From assembly GCA_002434245.1 (NCBI GenBank), contig DJJR01000004.1, positions 69,160 to 133,159 on the forward strand: DNA of 64,000 nucleotides, given 5' to 3'. The notes under the pieces were generated by a model. That model saw only the letters and a list, made by a program, of their open reading frames with translations. It was not told the DNA's origin and ran no database searches. Numbering within the stretch: the first letter of the stretch is position 1; every line of letters begins with the position of its first letter. The translations under genes and the position numbers were made by a program. The DNA is from Pelosinus fermentans. Its GTDB lineage: Bacteria > Bacillota > Negativicutes > DSM-13327. Of this stretch, positions 17,962 through 27,580 are shown piece by piece.

Positions 17962-19503
17962 TTAGCCCTCCACTTGGCGCACAACATCGATAATCGTGCC
18001 ATCACGATATTCTACTACTGCAACTATCTTTTCCCCTGTCTTTACTGCTTTAGGAGCTCCGGCTATTTTCTCTGCCAATTGCTTTAATTCTTGTATATCT
18101 TTTACCGGCAATCCTGCTGCCAGGAATTTTTCTTTTAAATCGGCTCTAAGAGGATTTACTGCCACACCTCTTTCTGTAACAAGAACATCTATTGTTTCAC
18201 CTGGAGTCGTGGCCGTAAGTACTTTATCCACAATAATAGGTAAACGTCCACGTAATAAATTGGCTACGATGATCGTAACTTTTGCACCTGCCGCTGCATC
18301 CGCATGACCTCCTGAGCCACCCATAATAACGCCATCAGAGCCCGTAACTACATTCACATTAAAGTCAGTGTCCATTTCTGTAGCCCCTAGAATGACCACA
18401 TCCAGCTGATTAACGGCGCATCCGGCATTAAATGGACTTGCATAAAAATCAGCACCAACTTCCAAATGATTTGGATTGGTAGCTAAAGAACGAATCGCTT
18501 CTAAGTCAAATCCCTGTACATCTATAAGTTTCTTAAATAAACCACTCTCCAGCATATCTACCATATAGCCTGTAATACCACCGAGAGCAAAACTTCCCAC
18601 GACACTATCTTTCTCCATCATTTTCCTGACAAAAGCTGCTGTTGCTAAAGAGGCCCCACCTGCACCTGTTTGAAATGCAAATCCATTTTTTATAAGTCCA
18701 GTAGCTTGAATTACTTTTGCTGCCGTTTCAGCAATTTTAAGCCCAACTGGATCTTTAGTAATACGAGTCGTACCCGAAACAATCCCTTTAGGGTCCCCTA
18801 CACATTCTACTTTTACTACATAATCTACCCTCGTCTGAGATATGGATATAGGTGATAGAGGATATTCACCTAGATAATCCGTCACAGCTACTACATAATC
18901 TGCATACTGAGCATCAGGAAAAGCATAACCGAGTGAACCGCATGCCGCCGGACCTTCTACACCATTTAGGTTGCCATATTCATCAGCTGCCGGCGCTGCG
19001 ATAAACGCCACATCAATTTTAAGCTGACCACATTCAATCGCTCGTCCACGTCCGCCATGAGTGCGCAGTACGACAGGTTTGCTGAACAACCCCTTCGATA
19101 CAGCCTGAGCAACTGGACCGGACATATAATTCGTATCAAGACCCGTTACTACGCCATTTTTTACATGTTCAATAATCGGTGCATGTACAGGAAAGACAGA
19201 GCTTAAGGCAACGGTTAGATTTTTCAATCCTAACTGCGCCGCAGTTGCCAAGACCATATTTACAACGCCATCACCATTTCGGAAATGATGATGAAAAGAC
19301 AAAGTCATTCCATCGGTTACGGGTATCTTTTTAAATACTTCAACTAAACTATCGACCAATTTTCGATCGGCAGGTTTTATGGTTTTGACCTTAGGTGCCT
19401 GACGTGTCATTTCGGGTACGATAGCAAAGGCACCAGAAAAGGGCTTTATTGCTGCTATACCGGAAATGGCTTCAGGTATTTCACGTCCAATTGCATTTTT
19501 CAT
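17962..19503 (-). CDS. citF: Citrate/citramalate lyase alpha subunit (CoA-transferase)
   Basis: 513 residues. It transfers the acyl carrier protein from acetate to the substrate to form the (citra)malyl thioester. The protein begins KNAIGREIPEAISGIAAIKPF, typical for CitF. It contains GVEGPAACGSLGYAFPDAQY and the C-terminal TERGVAVNPLRADL motif. Its start overlaps the citE stop by one base (TAATG). With methylaspartase genes next door, citramalate rather than citrate is the likelier substrate; the two lyases are homologous. Confidence 0.92.
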   Translation of the reverse strand: MKNAIGREIPEAISGIAAIKPFSGAFAIVPEMTRQAPKVKTIKPADRKLVDSLVEVFKKIPVTDGMTLSFHHHFRNGDGVVNMVLATAAQLGLKNLTVALSSVFPVHAPIIEHVKNGVVTGLDTNYMSGPVAQAVSKGLFSKPVVLRTHGGRGRAIECGQLKIDVAFIAAPAADEYGNLNGVEGPAACGSLGYAFPDAQYADYVVAVTDYLGEYPLSPISISQTRVDYVVKVECVGDPKGIVSGTTRITKDPVGLKIAETAAKVIQATGLIKNGFAFQTGAGGASLATAAFVRKMMEKDSVVGSFALGGITGYMVDMLESGLFKKLIDVQGFDLEAIRSLATNPNHLEVGADFYASPFNAGCAVNQLDVVILGATEMDTDFNVNVVTGSDGVIMGGSGGHADAAAGAKVTIIVANLLRGRLPIIVDKVLTATTPGETIDVLVTERGVAVNPLRADLKEKFLAAGLPVKDIQELKQLAEKIAGAPKAVKTGEKIVAVVEYRDGTIIDVVRQVEG

Positions 19504-20375
19504 TATTTTTCTCCCCCCATCAAACCTAACAGTTCTGCTAAATGCAAGATGCGTTCTGCACGATTTACAATTGGCAAATCTACCATCTTACCATTTAATG
19601 ACGCCACACCTGATCCTTCAGCTTCTGCTTTACGAATGGCATGGATGACTTGCTGGGCCCAATCAATATCATTTAGACTTGGGTTAAATACAGTATGAAT
19701 TACATCAATCTGCCTGGGATTGATGGACAATTTCCCCTTGAAGCCCAATCTCTTTGCCAGCTGTGTATCGGCAAGCAGACCTTCTTCGTCATTCGCATCG
19801 GTATAAGGAGTATCAATGGATTGAACATTCGCAGCCGCAGCTGCATTGATAACAATGGTACGTGCTGTAAAGATCTCAGTACCTTCTTTGGTACGCATAG
19901 CACCCAGACCTGCTGTATAATCTTCTGCACCTAAAGCAAGAGCAACTACCCTCGGGTCCGCTTTCGCAATCTGATACGCTTCAACAATCCCGCAAGGTGT
20001 TTCTAATAGAGCAATAATCTTCACAGGTGTTTGATCTGGTTTTTCCGCCGCGGCAATCATAGCAGCCACTTGATGAATATCAGCTGCACTTTCTACTTTT
20101 GGCACCAGAATTGCATCAGGACAACATGGAACAATCGCTTTAATATCCACAGCAGCAAAGGTATCTAAAGGATTAATCCGAACCACGGTTTCACTTGATC
20201 CATAATCCACAGTGCGCAGAGCCTGAGCAACCAAAAAACGGGCTGCATCTTTTTCCATGGGAGCCACAGCATCTTCTAAATCCAAAATAACTGAATCTGC
20301 GCCAAATACACCACCATTTTGCAGCATTCCCGGATTATTACCTGGAATAAATAACATACTTCTTCTTAAATCCAT
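19503..20375 (-). CDS. citE: Citrate/citramalate lyase beta subunit
   Basis: About 290 residues from the ATG at 20375, which overlaps the citD stop by one base and follows GGAGG. It cleaves the (citra)malyl-ACP thioester into acetyl-ACP and an oxo acid (pyruvate for citramalate, oxaloacetate for citrate). Family motifs are RRSMLFIPGNNPGML, DSVILDLEDAV (Mg-binding acidic residues), ALLETPCGIVEAYQIA and ALGAEDYTAGLG. An in-frame extension to 20447 lies inside citD and is rejected. Confidence 0.92.
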   Translation of the reverse strand: MDLRRSMLFIPGNNPGMLQNGGVFGADSVILDLEDAVAPMEKDAARFLVAQALRTVDYGSSETVVRINPLDTFAAVDIKAIVPCCPDAILVPKVESAADIHQVAAMIAAAEKPDQTPVKIIALLETPCGIVEAYQIAKADPRVVALALGAEDYTAGLGAMRTKEGTEIFTARTIVINAAAAANVQSIDTPYTDANDEEGLLADTQLAKRLGFKGKLSINPRQIDVIHTVFNPSLNDIDWAQQVIHAIRKAEAEGSGVASLNGKMVDLPIVNRAERILHLAELLGLMGGEK

Positions 20376-20668
20376 TATATGATCGCCTCCTTTAGCACAG
20401 CACCTGCACGGCTTAATGCCGCTAAAGTCCGGGCGCAGATGGTACAATCCAGCGCTCCCCGGTCTACCGCCTTAATATAGATATCGGTAACCCCCTGCTC
20501 CTTCATCGTTTTCTCTAAGATGATCTTAATATCTTCACCGTACTGAGCCAGAACAATACTTTCTAATTCAATAACAATACCGCTTCCTTGGTTACCAGGA
20601 GCTACAGTAATCATAACATCACTTGATTCTAAGGTCCCTGCTTGAGCAGTTTTTGTAATACTTGCCAT
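20375..20668 (-). CDS. citD: Citrate/citramalate lyase gamma subunit (acyl carrier protein)
   Basis: 97 residues, the usual size. It carries the triphosphoribosyl-dephospho-CoA group, normally on a Ser in the GTLESSD motif, which is present at about residues 11-17. AGGAGGT precedes the ATG. It is the first gene of the citD-E-F-C operon. The operon is separated from the methylaspartate genes by a hairpin. Confidence 0.92.
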   Translation of the reverse strand: MASITKTAQAGTLESSDVMITVAPGNQGSGIVIELESIVLAQYGEDIKIILEKTMKEQGVTDIYIKAVDRGALDCTICARTLAALSRAGAVLKEAII

Positions 20669-20738
20669 ATTTCTAACCTCCTAATGAAAAATTCTTTATA
20701 TGTAAGTCTCTTTGTGCAATCATGATTTTGATGCTCTT

Positions 20739-20775
20739 ATGGGTACTGTCTTCTCTTTAAGAAAACAGTACCCAT
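20739..20775 (-). terminator. Hairpin between methylaspartate and lyase operons
   Basis: Perfect 11-bp arms ATGGGTACTGT / ACAGTACCCAT with a 15-base loop, 20 bp after the stop of the P-loop gene. The T-run is weak, so some read-through into citD is possible. Confidence 0.6.
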
Positions 20776-20795
20776 TTACAGCTAATTATACACTT

Positions 20796-21728
20796 TTACA
20801 ATGATGCATGAAAGATCATGCTGGAGAAACCATCAAGATTCTCTTCTAATGGCCCTACCAAGCCAATAATAAGGTAGGTTTTCGTTTTAGGGTCATATTT
20901 ATACTCATGGAGCAGACGAAAACCTTCAATATCTTCTGTATTATGCACATGAGTCCGCGGCCCTGTACACGCCCATGAAACATCACCAATTTCAATATGC
21001 CCTTCATCTGAGTAACAAACCTTCAGTCCCTCATCAATGAATGCTTTAACCTTTCTTTCAACTTCCTTTAGATCTGCATCAAGCTCTACAGGATATTCCA
21101 GGACAAAACCATGATGTACATCTCTGTGACCAAAAGGAAGGATAGCACCATAATCTTTTAATAAAATACTTTCTGTCAGATCTTCAGCAGTATGAGCCAT
21201 TTTACGATACTTTAACGTCTTTACAACCACATCCGCAATTTCCTGGGGAAAAGGTCCAAAAACATTAGGGCGAACAGCGATAACCTCGCCGCCTACACCT
21301 AAGAGCACATCAGCATTTGCCCCCAGAGCAGGATATAACAGATCAAAATGTTCTACTATGACCCGTTTATCATGAGATAATGCTTTTTTAATAGCATCTG
21401 CTAATACATGAAGTTGAGTAAATGCCAACTCAAAACGAATATCAATATGATAAGTATGACTGGAAAAGAAATCTTTTTCAATATTTTTGAGCAAAGGCAA
21501 GGGACGTACATTTACACCATCATCATCATTTGTTAATTCTAATCCAGGAAACATACCTTTAATTAAGGAAGATTTACCTGCACCAGGACCACCAACAATG
21601 CCAATTAGACGATCTAATGGCGACAAATAACGTTCACTAATCTGCTGCCCCAAAACAAACATACGATTACGCCCTCTGGGTGCAAAATAACTAGCATACA
21701 TTAATTGCTCATGCATTAACATTCTCAT
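20796..21728 (-). CDS. P-loop protein with AlaRS second-additional-domain-like region, methylaspartate operon
   Basis: 310 residues, unknown function. A Walker A motif GGPGAGKSS lies near residue 47, followed by an ATPase/GTPase-like region (LTNDDDG, RVIVEHFDLLYPALG). The C-terminal half has His-rich stretches (FGHRDVHHGFVLEYP) and CYSDEGHIEIGDVSWACTGPRTHVH. This resembles the editing/second additional domain of alanyl- and threonyl-tRNA synthetases. From memory, similar genes sit beside methylaspartate ammonia-lyase in other anaerobes. It begins 3 bases after the mal stop and lacks a strong binding site, suggesting translational coupling. A role in cofactor loading or enzyme maintenance would be speculation. 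Confidence 0.75.
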   Translation of the reverse strand: MRMLMHEQLMYASYFAPRGRNRMFVLGQQISERYLSPLDRLIGIVGGPGAGKSSLIKGMFPGLELTNDDDGVNVRPLPLLKNIEKDFFSSHTYHIDIRFELAFTQLHVLADAIKKALSHDKRVIVEHFDLLYPALGANADVLLGVGGEVIAVRPNVFGPFPQEIADVVVKTLKYRKMAHTAEDLTESILLKDYGAILPFGHRDVHHGFVLEYPVELDADLKEVERKVKAFIDEGLKVCYSDEGHIEIGDVSWACTGPRTHVHNTEDIEGFRLLHEYKYDPKTKTYLIIGLVGPLEENLDGFSSMIFHASL

Positions 21729-21730
21729 AA

Positions 21731-22981
21731 TTACGCCTTACGTGCCTGGCGAACAGCCAAGATACGCTGCATTTCATTATATACAATCATGATGCCTTCA
21801 TCCACGCCCATACCTGGTTTTGCTAACATCTGTACTGGTTTGGTTGCCATAGCAAGATGTACACAAACCTGTGCGGAACGATCTGTTTCGTTGCAAGTAC
21901 CTCCTTGGTATGCACCTACGCCTTTTTCTTTACAATATAAAACAGCTTCGATGGTATTGTTAATTCCGCCTAAATCCGGTGTTTTGATTTGCAGCATATC
22001 TCCCGCATTATTATCAGCAAAATATTTAATATCTTCCAGTGTATTGCACCATTCATCAGCAACCACTTCTACATTGATCTTTTCTTCGTGCAAACGAGCT
22101 GTAATTTCTTTTAACGCTACCATTTGTTTTTCCCGATCTTCTACATCCATCGGACCTTCAATGCGAAGTTTTAAAGGAGCAGCCGCTTTTTCTAATTCAC
22201 GGAAGTAAGAGACCATTCTTTCGGTATCCAAATCAAAGGCAGCACCAATTGTACCGTATACATCAATGTGCAGTACAGGATTATAAGAATCGCTGGTACG
22301 CAAGCTTAGTATCCGATTTTTTAACCAAGTAACATATTCAAGCAGCAATTCACCATTTTTGCCTAACTTTTCTTCTACATTATTAATTAAGGCATGAGGC
22401 AATACCTGCGCCCCTTTGATAATCATTTTATCAGCATTATCATAGCGATTATCCCCAGACTGGGTAAAAATATCGATTGCGGTTTCACTAACAGTCGTAT
22501 TATATTCTTCTGCAACTACTTCACACATCAATTTATGTTTTGCTTTGGAGACAGCATCTAAAATTGCTTGGGTCACGCCATAACGCAGTGCAGTATGGAT
22601 GAGCTTACCTGTTTTAGCATCAACCATACTGTCAATTTCTCCTGCCAATTGTCTGAAGGAAGTTAATTCACGACCCACGAGACGTGGTTTAATTTCTTGT
22701 TCAATCACAGGAATAAAATCTTCGGCTAAAAACAAAGGGTCACGTCCGCCTGCTCCGCTGTATTGTACAGCAGCACAATCGCCATAAGCCACTTGTCCAT
22801 CTTCTAATACGATCATTACGGATACAGCTTCCCCAGTTTGACGAATGGAATGAAATCCAGGAGTAACCGTTTCTCCTACATAGCTAAAACCATCATGCTG
22901 AGCTCCCGCTTTAATAGCCCGTTGATCATCAAAATAAAAACCAGTACGACCTTTTGAACATACAACATTTACAATTTTCAT
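21731..22981 (-). CDS. mal: Methylaspartate ammonia-lyase
   Basis: 416 residues of the enolase superfamily, converting (2S,3S)-3-methylaspartate to mesaconate and ammonia. It starts MKIVNVVCSKGRTGFYFDDQ, close to clostridial enzymes, so I use the ATG at 22981 with GGAG 9 bases upstream. The metal-binding Asp/Glu lie at about IDVYGTIG, LRIEGPMD and VADEWCN, and the catalytic Lys in MLQIKTPDLGG. It follows glmE after a gap of about 75 bp. It performs step two of the methylaspartate pathway. Confidence 0.95.
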   Translation of the reverse strand: MKIVNVVCSKGRTGFYFDDQRAIKAGAQHDGFSYVGETVTPGFHSIRQTGEAVSVMIVLEDGQVAYGDCAAVQYSGAGGRDPLFLAEDFIPVIEQEIKPRLVGRELTSFRQLAGEIDSMVDAKTGKLIHTALRYGVTQAILDAVSKAKHKLMCEVVAEEYNTTVSETAIDIFTQSGDNRYDNADKMIIKGAQVLPHALINNVEEKLGKNGELLLEYVTWLKNRILSLRTSDSYNPVLHIDVYGTIGAAFDLDTERMVSYFRELEKAAAPLKLRIEGPMDVEDREKQMVALKEITARLHEEKINVEVVADEWCNTLEDIKYFADNNAGDMLQIKTPDLGGINNTIEAVLYCKEKGVGAYQGGTCNETDRSAQVCVHLAMATKPVQMLAKPGMGVDEGIMIVYNEMQRILAVRQARKA

Positions 22982-23057
22982 GATTACACTCTCCATTCCT
23001 TTTTATGCAGGGCGGCATAAGGCAGAATACCTTTTGCCGCCCTGCTGAATTTAAGAT

Positions 23058-24512
23058 TTATTTATTAGGTCTGCCTACTAAGCGTCCCTTGGAAATCGCA
23101 TAAATATCATCAATAACCATTTGGAAACTCGCTTTACGTCCTTCTTCTTTTGCACGAGCATCAATTTTAGCTTTATGGAAGTCAATAATATCCTGTGTGA
23201 AAGGTAGATTTCCTACATCAAATAATCGTACAGCGCCGTTATTATCACGGGCTGGCAGAATTTTATTCAAGGAATACTGGCTAGGAGCAAAAGGTACGTC
23301 CAGAACGCCGGCTTCAAAGGCACGAACGCTGCCAGATGCAAAATCTCCATTGCCAAGTTCAAAAACTTTATCTAAAATACAACGTGTTTCTGCTTTTATC
23401 ATTTCCACTTCGATATCTACTTCCGCAGTCATCGGGAATGGTTGATCAGCCAGCATATTGATTAATTGCTTCGTTGCACGAAGTCCCATCGCATTAGCTT
23501 CTTTGGTAGGAATCCCTAAGGCTTCATGAGGAGTCTTAACAATAACTTTCGTAGCCTTTGCTAAGGCAGCAGCTGCTGCACCCCAAGAAATTACAGCAAA
23601 GGCCTTTGCTTCATCTTGCGGGAATCCGCCCATCCATTGATGGAACACAGTAGTTAATACGCAGTCACTATATCCATGTTTCACCAAATATTCTTCTGCC
23701 AGCTGCTCTAAAGCTTTAATCGCTGCAACGTCTTGGAATAAGTTACCACATTGACCATAGCCTAATGTAATATTTTTAACACCCTGCTCTGCTGCCAAAA
23801 TACCTTCAATGATAGCTACTGCATGAGAAATGCAAGGTGGTACTAGCGTACCTGTCAATGGTCCAAAAGGCTCTCTGTTAATTTCAATGCCATGCTCAGC
23901 ATAAATACCTACCAAACGGTCATTATACTGCCAATCATAAATTGTTTTTTCCAGCGAAACGCTTTTGGCATAAGGAATGTTATAGGAGATACCGCCACCC
24001 TCATAGGATGTGAATCCACCTGCTAACGTGATTTCTGTTAATAAGCGGGCATCCGGCGTACCATGGCGTACTTGCAATGGGCCATCAACACTTTCTACCA
24101 ACTTACGTACACCATGAACTCCATGATTTACTGCTGGAAAACCATTTAGCAAGGAGCGGCCGGCTTTCACACTTTCTTCAATTGCATTTGCACAATTTTC
24201 ATATTGATTTTGACGAGTATAACTATCAATCGTAGTTGGCAGAAGATCCGCTTCTCCCTCTGTACGCAAAAAGTTCAAGAGATTAATGTGTTCATCTAAT
24301 AATGCAACCCCTGCTCTAGGCTGAGTTAATGTTTCACCATTCTTCTTCGCTTTTACTAAACGCTTTGCAAAATGCTTTTTTGCTGGGATTGTTTCATGAT
24401 ATTTAACAGCTTCTTCAAAATTTACATCAGCACCTGTTGGCCAATGTTTCAATATTTCTTCGCGTACACCATAGAAGTGATCATGTGTCCACTTTTTATT
24501 TTTCAATTCCAT
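23058..24512 (-). CDS. glmE: Glutamate mutase epsilon subunit (methylaspartate mutase E)
   Basis: 484 residues, the standard length of the TIM-barrel subunit that binds glutamate and, with GlmS, adenosylcobalamin. It begins [20 protein letters not shown]. Characteristic segments are [34 protein letters not shown] and [18 protein letters not shown]. It converts glutamate to 3-methylaspartate. The start is 6 bases after the glmL stop, so the two are translationally linked. Confidence 0.95.
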   Translation of the reverse strand: MELKNKKWTHDHFYGVREEILKHWPTGADVNFEEAVKYHETIPAKKHFAKRLVKAKKNGETLTQPRAGVALLDEHINLLNFLRTEGEADLLPTTIDSYTRQNQYENCANAIEESVKAGRSLLNGFPAVNHGVHGVRKLVESVDGPLQVRHGTPDARLLTEITLAGGFTSYEGGGISYNIPYAKSVSLEKTIYDWQYNDRLVGIYAEHGIEINREPFGPLTGTLVPPCISHAVAIIEGILAAEQGVKNITLGYGQCGNLFQDVAAIKALEQLAEEYLVKHGYSDCVLTTVFHQWMGGFPQDEAKAFAVISWGAAAAALAKATKVIVKTPHEALGIPTKEANAMGLRATKQLINMLADQPFPMTAEVDIEVEMIKAETRCILDKVFELGNGDFASGSVRAFEAGVLDVPFAPSQYSLNKILPARDNNGAVRLFDVGNLPFTQDIIDFHKAKIDARAKEEGRKASFQMVIDDIYAISKGRLVGRPNK

Positions 24513-24517
24513 TACTG

Positions 24518-25900
24518 CTACCCCCGCACAATATATTTTTTCATCATTCTTACTGCTACATCCGGATATACTTCACCCAATAGTCCCATGGATGCCATAA
24601 TGTACTCTTCATCAATCAAGTACTTTGGACACTCAGGTTTTAACATTTCAGGCGTACTTTCACTGTATGCTGCACCCTTTAAAATTTCTTTCGGCTGTTC
24701 ATGATGAACAATTACGCCACCAGTACCTACCACCGTCTTAACATCACTCAGATCCTTGCCTTTTTGTACAAAAGCAGAACCAAAACATGTGAATATCGTT
24801 TCAAGCTGTCCGACATGGCGTTCCACGGCTAAAGAAGTACAAGCTTTCCCCATGGCAATTTCCACTTTTTTTTCAATTTCATTTTGTGGTAAATATTCAA
24901 TATTCGCTTCGACCTTTTCTACATATGCCTCCACATCCTCTGCAGAAACATGGGCATAGTCTGCAATCCTTCTGGCACCAGCTGCTTTAAATAAAGCTGT
25001 CGCACTATACCGCATCCCCAGATCGCCTTCAACTGTACGTTTCGCAAAGGGTTCTGGCAGTCCTCGCAAGGCTACATTAGTTTTAGTAGGATCACCTTTG
25101 GCAATGGAATATACATCAGTAGTTGCGCCACCAATATCCACTACTATTAAGTCACCTAAACCAGACTCATATTCGGTACCTTTGCTTAAGAGTTCTGCAG
25201 CCTTTAATACCGCGGCCGGCGTAGGCATAACAACATCATCAACAAACTGATTTGCTTTATTGAGACCCTTAGCTTCCACAATCCTTCTTAAGAATACACT
25301 GCGAATGGTTTCACGTGCAGGCTCAATATTTAGTTCATTTAACTTCGGCATTACATTTTCGGTATGTACTACCTCCGTCATGGCTTCCAATAATGTCCTG
25401 ACTACTTGAGGTGCTACGGATTTATTACCTGCCACAATGACAGGAATATCTTTGCCAAGGGTAGTAAGCATTCTGGCATTATGCAGAATCACTTCTTTAT
25501 TACCGCCATTGGTACCACCTGCCAACAGAATAATTTCCGGCTGCAGCTGGGCTATTTCTTGTATTTCATATTCATTTAATTCATTACCATATACACCCAT
25601 AATCTTGGCGCCAGCCCCTAGAGCCGCACGTTTTGCAGCTTCTGCTGTAAGTTCAGGCACCAATCCAACGGCTACCATTTTCAATCCACCGGCTGCACTA
25701 GAGCAGCCTAATACTTTTGAAAATGCCAGTTTACCCGTTTTGAGGAACAAAGCATCGATCGCCTGATTTAGTCCATTCATAATATCAGTTTCTACAGTAG
25801 TTATACCACGAGCAGTGCCTAATACTATTTCATTGTCAACATCCACTGCAGTAATTTTGGTATAAGTACTCCCAAAATCAATCAGTAAAATATGATTCAT
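24518..25900 (-). CDS. glmL: Glutamate mutase accessory/reactivating protein GlmL
   Basis: About 460 residues of an actin/HSP70-fold ATPase. Nucleotide-binding segments are [16 protein letters not shown] and [15 protein letters not shown]; a [10 protein letters not shown] stretch is near the C-terminus. GlmL/MutL proteins lie between the two mutase subunit genes in clostridia and are thought to reactivate the B12 enzyme by exchanging damaged cofactor. The ATG at 25900 is preferred (GGGAG 8 bases upstream) over the TTG at 25906. Confidence 0.9.
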   Translation of the reverse strand: MNHILLIDFGSTYTKITAVDVDNEIVLGTARGITTVETDIMNGLNQAIDALFLKTGKLAFSKVLGCSSAAGGLKMVAVGLVPELTAEAAKRAALGAGAKIMGVYGNELNEYEIQEIAQLQPEIILLAGGTNGGNKEVILHNARMLTTLGKDIPVIVAGNKSVAPQVVRTLLEAMTEVVHTENVMPKLNELNIEPARETIRSVFLRRIVEAKGLNKANQFVDDVVMPTPAAVLKAAELLSKGTEYESGLGDLIVVDIGGATTDVYSIAKGDPTKTNVALRGLPEPFAKRTVEGDLGMRYSATALFKAAGARRIADYAHVSAEDVEAYVEKVEANIEYLPQNEIEKKVEIAMGKACTSLAVERHVGQLETIFTCFGSAFVQKGKDLSDVKTVVGTGGVIVHHEQPKEILKGAAYSESTPEMLKPECPKYLIDEEYIMASMGLLGEVYPDVAVRMMKKYIVRG

Positions 25901-25913
25901 TATCAAGACTCCC

Positions 25914-26330
25914 TTATAAACCTAAATCATTTTTTAAATCAATGACCACTTGATCAGGAAGTATGCCTGGCTCATAGACTCTGTCATAACCCATTTCAAT
26001 AAATTTATTGTGTACTTCCGTAAAATCAGTTTTACCAACTACCAAATTTCCGCCAACATATAATAAAATATCGCCTAAACCGGACTCACGGCAGCGTTCT
26101 CTCAATCCCCGACAATCAATTTCCCCATGTCCATATAAGGAAGCGACGAGAATGGCTTTTGCATCCGTTTCAATAGCTGCATTTACAAATTCTTCTTGAG
26201 GAACCAATACCCCTAAATTAACTACTTCAAATCCTGCGGAAGTAAAGGCATAGTTTAAAATTTTGTTACCTACTGCATGACAGTCAGCTCCAATAACCCC
26301 CAAAACCACTTTTACTTTATTGTTTTCCAT
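25914..26330 (-). CDS. glmS: Glutamate mutase sigma subunit, B12-binding
   Basis: 138 residues of Rossmann-like cobalamin-binding domain. The base-off/His-on motif is [12 protein letters not shown] (DxHxxG). [11 protein letters not shown] and the GGNLVVGK stretch are also characteristic. With GlmE it forms adenosylcobalamin-dependent glutamate mutase. AAGGAG precedes the ATG. It is the first enzyme gene after the GntR regulator. Confidence 0.95.
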   Translation of the reverse strand: MENNKVKVVLGVIGADCHAVGNKILNYAFTSAGFEVVNLGVLVPQEEFVNAAIETDAKAILVASLYGHGEIDCRGLRERCRESGLGDILLYVGGNLVVGKTDFTEVHNKFIEMGYDRVYEPGILPDQVVIDLKNDLGL

Positions 26331-26378
26331 CCTAACTACTCCTTTGCTATTAAAATCTATATCTAGTATTTCTACTAT

Positions 26379-27335
26379 CTAAAGTGCCTGACTGACTAAC
26401 TTCATCAGAACCTGGTTCAAGGAACCACGATCAATTTCATAATAGAACGTAATTACTTCCTGACTTTCACTCACCATTTGGCGCACAAGTATTTCACGTT
26501 CTTCACTGACAATTACTGCTTTATAATTAGCAATCATCCTATTAACCTCTGAGAAATCACTTGATTGTACTACTGTAAAATCCAAATGGTTAATTGATGT
26601 CTTTTCCAGTAAATTTTGCAGATTGGATACAAATGCATCGCTCTTTGCCACAATTGCCACTTGCGTATTTGCCGGCAAGCGAGCTAATTTGATAACTGCA
26701 TCAAGATTTGGAACCGTAGCTACGCCAATTACTTTACTTGCCTTTCCCAGTAAGCCAACGACTGCTGCTTGATGCCCCAAGGTCGTAACAACTAAGTCAC
26801 AAGCCTGCAATAATTCAATGGGAGTTCGTCCTTCAATTAATTCTGCTAAGAGTACCGTTTCAAATCGCACGTTAGCAATTTGTCCAATCTGGTTAATAAA
26901 GCGTTGAATGAATTCAGAAGCACAATCAACAACAGCCACTCGCAATTCTTTAACAGCTTGATTCTTTTCAATGGCCCGTATACTGGCAATTGCCGCAAAT
27001 TGATCTACTGTGAAACCTAGCTCTACTACTTTTGCCATGGCATCATCAATAATTTTAACCAATCGCTCCCGTCTTCCACCGGCGACTTCCGTTTCTGCAT
27101 CATCCGTAACCGTTTTTACAAACGTTCCACGGCCTTGCTGCGCTTCAAGCACACCCTCTAGTAAAAGTTCTTTGTAAGCAGCGCTCACAGTATTGCGACT
27201 CACGCCTAATTCGACAGACAACTCTCTTTCTGTAGGTATTTTAGCACCCGATACATACTCTCCGGATTTTATTTTGTCCAAAATGTATGTTTTAATTTGC
27301 AAATAGATCGGAATGCCTACTCGCTGTAAAATCAT
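26379..27335 (-). CDS. GntR family transcriptional regulator, likely of the methylaspartate operon
   Basis: 318 residues. The N-terminal winged helix of the GntR type is clear (IPIYLQIKTYILDKIKSGEY, PTERELSVELGVSRNTVSAA, LLEGVLEAQQGRGTFV). The C-terminal 230 residues are alpha/beta, resembling a ligand-sensing domain; I do not recognise FadR or MocR features. It lies 48 bp before glmS in the same direction, so control of glutamate catabolism and of itself is likely. GAGGTG precedes the ATG. Confidence 0.88.
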   Translation of the reverse strand: MILQRVGIPIYLQIKTYILDKIKSGEYVSGAKIPTERELSVELGVSRNTVSAAYKELLLEGVLEAQQGRGTFVKTVTDDAETEVAGGRRERLVKIIDDAMAKVVELGFTVDQFAAIASIRAIEKNQAVKELRVAVVDCASEFIQRFINQIGQIANVRFETVLLAELIEGRTPIELLQACDLVVTTLGHQAAVVGLLGKASKVIGVATVPNLDAVIKLARLPANTQVAIVAKSDAFVSNLQNLLEKTSINHLDFTVVQSSDFSEVNRMIANYKAVIVSEEREILVRQMVSESQEVITFYYEIDRGSLNQVLMKLVSQAL

Positions 27336-27355
27336 GATCGCACCTCACAATTGGC

Positions 27356-27371
27356 TTAATCCATTAATCCA
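27356..27371. promoter_or_regulatory. Tandem 8-bp repeat upstream of GntR gene
   Basis: TTAATCCA occurs twice back to back, followed by related AT-rich half-sites (TTAACC, GATTAAT) up to about 27390. It lies about 20-55 bp upstream of the GntR start, where an autoregulatory operator would be expected. Assignment is inference. Confidence 0.4.
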
Positions 27372-27483
27372 ATTTATTAACCATGATTAATTATGTCATA
27401 TTTTTCGCAAAAATGCAACCCATCTCATACATCATACAGAAAGTATTATAAATATTCAAAAAACTACTGCTGCCGCTTTTTTA

Positions 27484-27556
27484 AATGAACCGCATGGATT
27501 TTGGCGGCACTATCGTGTTAGCACACACATAGCATCATCCCTCCTTGCGGTTCATT
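27484..27556 (-). repeat. 11-bp inverted repeat upstream of GntR-asparaginase gap
   Basis: AATGAACCGCA and TGCGGTTCATT are perfect inverted arms separated by 51 bases. The enclosed minus strand holds AGGAGGG followed by a six-codon frame (MMLCVC). The gap 27336-27580 has no other gene. Confidence 0.35.
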
Positions 27557-27580
27557 GCACATACAAAATTCAATATAATT

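Noticed and set aside
20375..20447. N-terminal extension of citE
   Set aside because: It overlaps citD entirely and lacks a binding site; the ATG at 20375 fits the family and the one-base overlap.
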